A stretch of 16,376 nucleotides of DNA, taken from Lachnospiraceae bacterium. Its GTDB lineage: Bacteria; Bacillota_A; Clostridia; Lachnospirales; Lachnospiraceae. The translations under genes and the position numbers were made by a program. The stretch lies in the NCBI GenBank assembly GCA_017435025.1, contig JAFSFU010000219.1:1-16376 (forward strand), in the 5' to 3' direction. The notes below the pieces were generated by a model. The model searched no databases. It was not told the DNA's origin and saw only the letters and a list, made by a program, of their open reading frames with translations. Below are positions 14,800-16,376 of the stretch, one piece after another; the first letter of the stretch is position 1, and each line of letters begins with the position of its first letter.

Positions 14800-15108
14800 T
14801 TACCTCCACCAGAGGCTGACTGCGCTAACGACAGCCAGAACTACCAAAATGCCTCCAAAACACATTTGCAGGAATGCAGCAGCCTTTTTCTTTTGGTCTC
14901 TTTTGCTTCTCAGCATGTGGTATTTGCCTGTTGCCAGATTTAAAATCGCAGCCAGGAAAAAGATGATCGGAAACAGGAATCGATAATCATCCGGATTCAC
15001 AAAGGAAATTGCCGCCATGATCACCACGGCAATCCCGATCACCACATGCATGACATCCAGAGCCACGGACTCTCCGCGGACCCTGCGTCTTCTCTCATTT
15101 ACAGCCAT
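14800..15108 (-). CDS. Small three-helix membrane protein of unknown function
   Basis: This 102-residue protein starts with a basic segment (NERRRRVRGES). It has three predicted membrane helices at about residues 17-37, 43-60 and 80-100, with a basic loop (RSKRDQKKK) between the second and third. I do not recognise a characterised family with confidence; similar short proteins occur beside biotin ligase genes in Lachnospiraceae. ATG 15108 has GGAGAG 8 bases upstream. The gene overlaps the end of the patatin gene by 10 bases, and birA begins 2 bases after its stop, so it is a real operon member and not a chance frame. The positive-inside pattern suggests a cytoplasmic N-terminus. No function should be assigned. 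Confidence 0.8.
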   Translation of the reverse strand: MAVNERRRRVRGESVALDVMHVVIGIAVVIMAAISFVNPDDYRFLFPIIFFLAAILNLATGKYHMLRSKRDQKKKAAAFLQMCFGGILVVLAVVSAVSLWWR

Positions 15109-16244
15109 TTATTATTCTCTCCTAATATTCGTTGAACACGTCCCATAATATCATCTGCAGTATAAACCGCAAACACTTCCATGTCCATCTTTTTTGCACA
15201 AACTTCCAGGATTGCTCCGTACAGATCCCTGTAATCCCAGTCAGACGAAAGTTTCATCCGTTTTGCCAGATACGGAAAAATCCTTTCTGTATAAGCCCGG
15301 TAACCGGAGATCGTATCCAGAGAATCCTCTTTCAAATATGGAGTCAGGTAAGACTTAAATACGACCATTTCAGACATCAGCTTATCAAAATAGTATGCCT
15401 CTGAATATGGCATATCCAGGTAATACTTTCGTCCCTCCAGACCATAGATCATACGAAGGCCATCATAATATCCCAGTTTCATATTTCGCTTTGTCCGTTC
15501 ACAGTCAAACTCCAGAATTCCACCCAGATTCTTTCTGGGCGCCACTCGATATAATTTCACATCCTTGGGAAGCTCAAATAGTTTTTCCCGATCCACACCG
15601 ATGCCAAAGATCCGTACCACAATAATATCTTTATATCCCCGGTCGGCCAGCACATTGATCGGCACATTGTTGACGCTTCCTCCATCCATATAAGTTTTTC
15701 CGTCAATCTTTTCATTGCGGAATCCCGGAAAATAGGAACTGGCAAGAAGCACATCTCCGATCATCCCTTGCGGAACCTTTTTTACATCAAAATTCACTTC
15801 TTTGCGATCTGTGACACAGAAGGACGTGGCAAAAAAATCACGCGGCGATCTGCGAACCCGCTCTTCGTCTGCCATTTCCCGGATCAGTACCTTTAGCGGA
15901 GTGATGTCCAGACCTCGCCCGGAAACGATCTTTTTCATTTCTGCCGCCACATCTGAAAAATCCAGGGAACGAGTCCCCAGATTTTTCAAACCTGCAATCA
16001 GTTTTTCATCGATGTTTAATACACGGGAATAGGACATGGACTCCCATATCCGCTCCGCACCTTCCAGATCATCCATACAGATCATCACACCGTTCAGTGC
16101 ACCTACGGAGGTTCCGGATATACCTCTGATCTTCACACCTGCTTCCTTCAGGGCTCGCCAAACACCTACCTGGTAGGCACCTCTGGCACCGCCGCCTTCC
16201 AGTACGATCCCGTATTCTTTATCTAAATTAATTACCGGATTCAT
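15099..16244 (-). CDS. Patatin-like phospholipase family protein
   Basis: This 381-residue protein has the patatin Ser-Asp dyad. The oxyanion glycine loop is GGGARG (17-22), the nucleophile is Ser46 in GTSVG (44-48), and Asp187 lies in the DGGS motif (187-190). It resembles the bacterial RssA/YlbK-type single-domain esterases in residues 1-230. The C-terminal 150 residues (with repeated Tyr/Asp-rich segments such as GLEGRKYYLDMPYSEAYYF) are less familiar and may help lipid or membrane contact. It is likely a lipid acyl hydrolase at the inner face of the membrane, as there is no signal peptide. I chose ATG 16244; a TTG at 16256 is in frame but has no better ribosome site. It overlaps the upstream SPFH gene by 17 bases, which suggests joint expression with a membrane-microdomain protein. 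Confidence 0.9.
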   Translation of the reverse strand: MNPVINLDKEYGIVLEGGGARGAYQVGVWRALKEAGVKIRGISGTSVGALNGVMICMDDLEGAERIWESMSYSRVLNIDEKLIAGLKNLGTRSLDFSDVAAEMKKIVSGRGLDITPLKVLIREMADEERVRRSPRDFFATSFCVTDRKEVNFDVKKVPQGMIGDVLLASSYFPGFRNEKIDGKTYMDGGSVNNVPINVLADRGYKDIIVVRIFGIGVDREKLFELPKDVKLYRVAPRKNLGGILEFDCERTKRNMKLGYYDGLRMIYGLEGRKYYLDMPYSEAYYFDKLMSEMVVFKSYLTPYLKEDSLDTISGYRAYTERIFPYLAKRMKLSSDWDYRDLYGAILEVCAKKMDMEVFAVYTADDIMGRVQRILGENNKWL

Positions 16245-16376
16245 CTTTCGCTGCAATCTCTGTCACACTCTTTACAAGACCCGCCATACCCTGAATCTCA
16301 GACGGGATAATGATCTTCGTTGCCTTTCCATCTGCGGCTTTCGCAAACGCTTCCAGGCTCTTAATTCTGAGAACTG
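16228..16376 (-). CDS. C-terminal end of an SPFH/band-7 (stomatin-like) protein, partial
   Basis: Only the last 49 residues are in the window, read on the minus strand from the edge to TAA at 16230-16228. The tail SLEAFAKAADGKATKIIIPSEIQGMAGLVKSVTEI matches the C-terminal end of bacterial SPFH/band-7 proteins of the stomatin/HflK-like type, where an alanine-rich coiled coil is followed by a TKIIIPSE-like block. Such proteins are membrane-anchored and form microdomain scaffolds. The assignment rests on this short tail. The gene overlaps the start of the patatin gene by 17 bases and is likely the first visible member of the operon that continues through patatin, the small membrane protein, birA and mutY. 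Confidence 0.75.
   Translation of the reverse strand, partial: VLRIKSLEAFAKAADGKATKIIIPSEIQGMAGLVKSVTEIAAKDESGN

Overview
The window looks like chromosomal core sequence from a low-to-mid-GC Gram-positive anaerobe of class Clostridia, most likely family Lachnospiraceae. This rests on the protein types (Rex, EndoA/MazF, a primary sigma factor with a short acidic N-terminus, QueH, an Mrp/NBP35 ATPase with a cysteine-rich N-terminus), strong AGGAGG-type ribosome binding sites and consensus sigma-A promoters. I cannot name the genus. There is no rRNA, tRNA, CRISPR array, prophage or insertion-sequence transposase. Almost every gene belongs to a well-known family.

Layout. Positions 1-540 hold a truncated yebC on the minus strand, divergent from a highly expressed-looking S9 serine peptidase (687-2621, plus) across a compact two-promoter region. 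Positions 2622-3095 are non-coding and hold a 180-bp palindromic element followed by AT-rich sequence and a terminator. A long minus-strand block follows: rex (8766-8098), acpS, nnr, alr, mazF, then a CNNM/CorC membrane protein (4457-3096) that has its own promoter. The rex promoter carries a clear Rex-type operator over its -35 box. A DUF554 membrane protein (8973-9695, plus) is divergent from rex and convergent with mrp; a dyad terminator separates the convergent pair.

The right part is again all minus strand. A tightly overlapping group runs from the C-terminal tail of an SPFH/band-7 protein at the window edge, through a patatin-like phospholipase, a small three-helix membrane protein and a biotin-protein ligase without HTH, to mutY. 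rpoD follows with its own promoter and a strong terminator, and then comes queH - HPr - mrp.

Functional reading. The rex operon joins an NADH/NAD+ sensor to a repair enzyme for damaged NAD(P)H (Nnr), to activation of acyl carrier protein (AcpS), and to D-alanine supply for the wall (Alr). It ends in a MazF toxin RNase with no visible MazE antitoxin. The most unusual non-coding structure is the palindrome at 2647-2826, a candidate dispersed repeat (MITE-like or structured RNA) that needs a genome-wide copy search. I did not find a convincing new multi-gene system.
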